A DNA stretch of 64,000 nt. Source: Pseudomonas gessardii. Its GTDB lineage: Bacteria; Pseudomonadota; Gammaproteobacteria; Pseudomonadales; Pseudomonadaceae. Positions 61,674 to 64,000 of this stretch are shown one piece after another (the first letter of the stretch is position 1; each line of letters begins with the position of its first letter). The stretch spans positions 62,001 through 126,000 of the forward strand of contig NZ_MNPU01000009.1 in NCBI RefSeq assembly GCF_001983165.1, in the 5' to 3' direction. Position numbers and translations under genes: made by a program. The notes beneath the pieces were generated by a model. It did no database searches and was not told the DNA's origin. It saw only the letters and a program-made list of their open reading frames with translations.

Positions 61674-62894
61674 TTAAGCCGCATCGCGCTTGGCGCCGTT
61701 GCGGTGGGCCTGGACCGCCGCGATCAAGGCCCGGAGAATGTCACCGCTGTCGCCGATCACCGACAAGTCAGCGCGCTTGATCATGTCGCAACCCGGATCG
61801 AGGTTGATCGCCACCACCTTGTCGCAGGCGCCGATGCCTTGCAGGTGCTGGATCGCCCCGGAAATCCCCACTGCCACGTACACCCGCGCGGTGACCCAGA
61901 TACCACTGGCGCCGACCTGGCGATCACGGGCCATAAAGCCATCATCCACCGCCACCCGCGACGCACCTTCGGTAGCACCCAGGGCGGCGGCGGTCTGGTG
62001 GAACAGGTCCCAGTCCTTGACCCCATTGCCGCCGGAGAAAATAAACTCGGCCTCGGCCATGGGGATCGCACCGGGATCCACCGCCACCGCGCCCAAATCC
62101 TCGATACGCGGCAAACTGCGCGCCAGGGTTGTGGATAACTCCACCGGCAACACGGCATGGCGCGTCTCACTGACCGGATCGGCACATTCCACCGCCGCGA
62201 GGATCAGCCGTGGCAGCGCTCGCGCCAGGTCTTGCTGGCCCGCACCGGCACGGCCGATGCACTCATGGCCCTTGATCTGCCACACCCGGGTCGCCGGGCG
62301 TTCCTTGAGGCTGGCGGCAAAGCGTCGTCCCAGTTCGCCACCGCCGCTGCGGCTGTCGGGCAGCAGCCAATGGCGCGGGCGGAACTGGTTATCCACAGCC
62401 CGCAGGCCTTGCACCCGCTGCTCCGGTGAATAACCGTCGAATTCGTTGCCCTCCAGCACCAGCAGACGGTCCACGCCGGCCGTGTCGAAGGCACTCTCCT
62501 TATGCTCGCCAAATACCACCGCCAGCACCGCGCCGTCGCTGCCAGCGAGTTGCCGGGCCAGGCCCAGCAAGTCGCGGTCGTGGCTGCTCAGGCGGCCGCC
62601 GACCATGTCCGGCACCACGTTGATGTAGAACGCCGGGGCGGGCACCTGGTGCAGCGGCAACTGCACTTGCACCGCTGCTGTACGTTTGCTCGCGCCGCCC
62701 TGCTGGGCGCCGCTGCGGTCGATACGCTTGATGCCGTTGGGGCCGATAAAACCGATGCCATGCACATTTTTACGCAGGATGCCGTTAGGCCCCATCCAAC
62801 TGTGCTGCTCTGGTTGCATCGCCGCATGCAGCGGGTGCAAGCGGTTGCGGGCGATCCATTCGGCCCGTGGGTCGCGGCGGATAATGTCGCTCAT
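61674..62894 (-). CDS. etfA: Electron transfer flavoprotein alpha subunit of the dimethylglycine pathway
   Basis: 406 residues. N-terminal extension MSDIIRRDPRAEWIARNRLH and HSWMGPNGILRKNVHGIGFIG, then the ETF-alpha C-terminal FAD domain with VSRVAVDDGFMARDRQVGASG and AINLDPGCDMIKRADLSVIG near the end. Start overlaps the dgcB stop by one base. Contains two perfect DnaA 9-mers in its coding sequence (62130-62138, 62389-62397). Confidence 0.88.
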   Translation of the reverse strand: MSDIIRRDPRAEWIARNRLHPLHAAMQPEQHSWMGPNGILRKNVHGIGFIGPNGIKRIDRSGAQQGGASKRTAAVQVQLPLHQVPAPAFYINVVPDMVGGRLSSHDRDLLGLARQLAGSDGAVLAVVFGEHKESAFDTAGVDRLLVLEGNEFDGYSPEQRVQGLRAVDNQFRPRHWLLPDSRSGGGELGRRFAASLKERPATRVWQIKGHECIGRAGAGQQDLARALPRLILAAVECADPVSETRHAVLPVELSTTLARSLPRIEDLGAVAVDPGAIPMAEAEFIFSGGNGVKDWDLFHQTAAALGATEGASRVAVDDGFMARDRQVGASGIWVTARVYVAVGISGAIQHLQGIGACDKVVAINLDPGCDMIKRADLSVIGDSGDILRALIAAVQAHRNGAKRDAA

Positions 62895-64000
62895 CAGTGA
62901 ACCTCCGCAGGTACACGTGTGTTCTTGGCCGGTGCCGCCTCTTCGAGCAAGGCGTCCGCCACCAACTCGGCAATGTCCTTGATCAGTGGGCGGGGCTCGA
63001 CCACCCCTTCGAGCATCGCCGTGCACTGTGGACAACCCACGGCCACCAGCTCGGCGCCGGTCTCGCGGATGTCGTCCATGCGCATATCGGGGATGCGCTG
63101 CTTGCCGGGAATATCGGTGATCGGCGCGCCGCCCCCGCCACCGCAGCAACGGGAACGGAAACCCGAACGTTGCATCTCCTTGACCTCGATCCCCAGCGCC
63201 CGCAGCACTTGGCGCGGTGCCTCGTACTCGCCGTTATAGCGGCCCAGGTAGCACGGGTCGTGATAGGTCACGCTGTTGCCCTTGTGCTGGCCCAGGTTCA
63301 GCAGGCCTGCGTCGATCAGCTCGGCCATGTAGGTGCTGTGGTGCTGCACCTGGTAGTGGCCGTCGAAGGCGCCGTATTCGTTTTTCAGCACATGGAAACT
63401 GTGGGGATCGCAGGTGACGATGCGCTGGAAGCGGTACTTGGCCAGGGTCTGGATATTGCGCGCGGCCAGCAGCTGGAACGTTGCCTCATCGCCCAGACGC
63501 CGGGCCACGTCGCCGCTGTCACGCTCCTCCAGGCCCAGTACGGCGAAGTCGACCTTGGCCGCCTTCAGCACTTTGACGAAGGCGCGCAGGGTGCGCTGGT
63601 TACGCATGTCGAAGGCGCCGTCGCCGACCCAGAACAGCACGTCGGTGCTGCCTTTATCGCCGAGCAGCGGCAGGTTCAAGTCCGCCGCCCAGTTCATCCG
63701 CCCACCCGGGGCAAACCCGCCGGGGTTGTCGGTGGCGATCAGGTTCTCCAGGACTTCGGCGCCCTTGTTCGGGGTCGCGCCTTTTTCCAGGGTCAGGTGG
63801 CGGCGCATATCGACGATGGCGTCTACGTGCTCGATCATCATCGGGCATTCTTCGACACAGGCGCGGCAGGTGGTGCACGACCACAAGGTCTCGGCGTCCA
63901 CCAGGCCATTGACGATCGGTTGGTGCGGGTTGCCGCTGTGCTCGCCGATGGCCTTGCCCGGGTAAGGGCTGCCGGCGAACTTGGCATCGGTGCCACCGGC
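62894..64000 (-). CDS. dgcB: DgcB, dimethylglycine catabolism iron-sulfur protein (N-terminus beyond window)
   Basis: The last 368 residues are present; the frame is open to the right edge. Visible: a 4Fe-4S motif CTTCRACVEECPMMIEH, then the CCG-domain type cysteine pattern DPCYLGRYN and RCCGGGGGAP, and CPQC near the C-terminus, as in heterodisulfide reductase-like oxidoreductases. DgcB works with DgcA to demethylate dimethylglycine to sarcosine, passing electrons to the ETF pair downstream. dgcA is expected just beyond the window. Confidence 0.92.
   Translation of the reverse strand, partial: AGGTDAKFAGSPYPGKAIGEHSGNPHQPIVNGLVDAETLWSCTTCRACVEECPMMIEHVDAIVDMRRHLTLEKGATPNKGAEVLENLIATDNPGGFAPGGRMNWAADLNLPLLGDKGSTDVLFWVGDGAFDMRNQRTLRAFVKVLKAAKVDFAVLGLEERDSGDVARRLGDEATFQLLAARNIQTLAKYRFQRIVTCDPHSFHVLKNEYGAFDGHYQVQHHSTYMAELIDAGLLNLGQHKGNSVTYHDPCYLGRYNGEYEAPRQVLRALGIEVKEMQRSGFRSRCCGGGGGAPITDIPGKQRIPDMRMDDIRETGAELVAVGCPQCTAMLEGVVEPRPLIKDIAELVADALLEEAAPAKNTRVPAEVH

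Overview
The window is ordinary-looking chromosomal DNA of a Pseudomonas of the fluorescens group. The basis is the gene order (pqqFABCDE; an acyl-CoA dehydrogenase pair; bioBFHCD; comF-modE-srkA-rarD; glcB; creBCD; glyA-soxBDAG-purU-fdhA; gbcAB with dgcB and ETF genes), the high GC content with matching codon use, and two families of Pseudomonas REP palindromes. No rRNA, tRNA, CRISPR array, prophage or classical insertion sequence was seen; the only transposase-like gene is a single-domain REP-associated tyrosine transposase (RAYT).

Layout. 1-6.0 kb: tail of a nitrilase-family gene, then the PQQ cofactor operon with the 24-residue precursor PqqA and a hairpin between pqqA and pqqB. 6.0-9.5 kb: a Pmp3-type peptide, a RelE/HigB-type toxin-antitoxin pair, and a class III aminotransferase divergent from a LysR regulator. 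9.7-15.3 kb: two acyl-CoA dehydrogenases flanking a diguanylate cyclase, with a decayed fragment of a third dehydrogenase between them. 15.5-20.6 kb: a flagellar-rod-like small protein and the biotin operon, whose promoter carries a BirA-type operator lying inside the 5' end of comF. 20.6-31.5 kb: comF, modE, srkA, rarD, a double-ACT protein, malate synthase G, an orphan gene, a response regulator, and a cNMP/CBS/nucleotidyltransferase protein overlapping an exonuclease gene. 31.5-37.1 kb: an iron-responsive cell-surface signalling cassette (ECF sigma, FecR, STN-type TonB receptor, PepSY reductase, small membrane protein) arranged like the foxIRAB locus. 37.2-45 kb: a GST, creBCD, a retropepsin-like protein, an acyltransferase, two small unknown proteins, and an RskA-like protein whose 3' end is tandemly duplicated.

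45-64 kb is a methyl-group and one-carbon catabolic island. GbcAB demethylate glycine betaine to dimethylglycine; DgcB with a dedicated ETF (and presumably DgcA just beyond the window) convert this to sarcosine; SoxBDAG make glycine and methylene-THF; GlyA makes serine; FdhA and PurU dispose of formaldehyde and formyl-THF. Threonine aldolase LtaE adds another glycine source. Within the island sit the RAYT with duplicated REPINs and an unrecognised small gene behind a strongly structured leader. The 0.87 kb gbcA-etfB gap holds the most unusual sequence of the window: four degenerate iteron-like units, each starting with a perfect DnaA box TTATCCACA, plus further boxes, suggesting a DnaA-binding control locus away from oriC.
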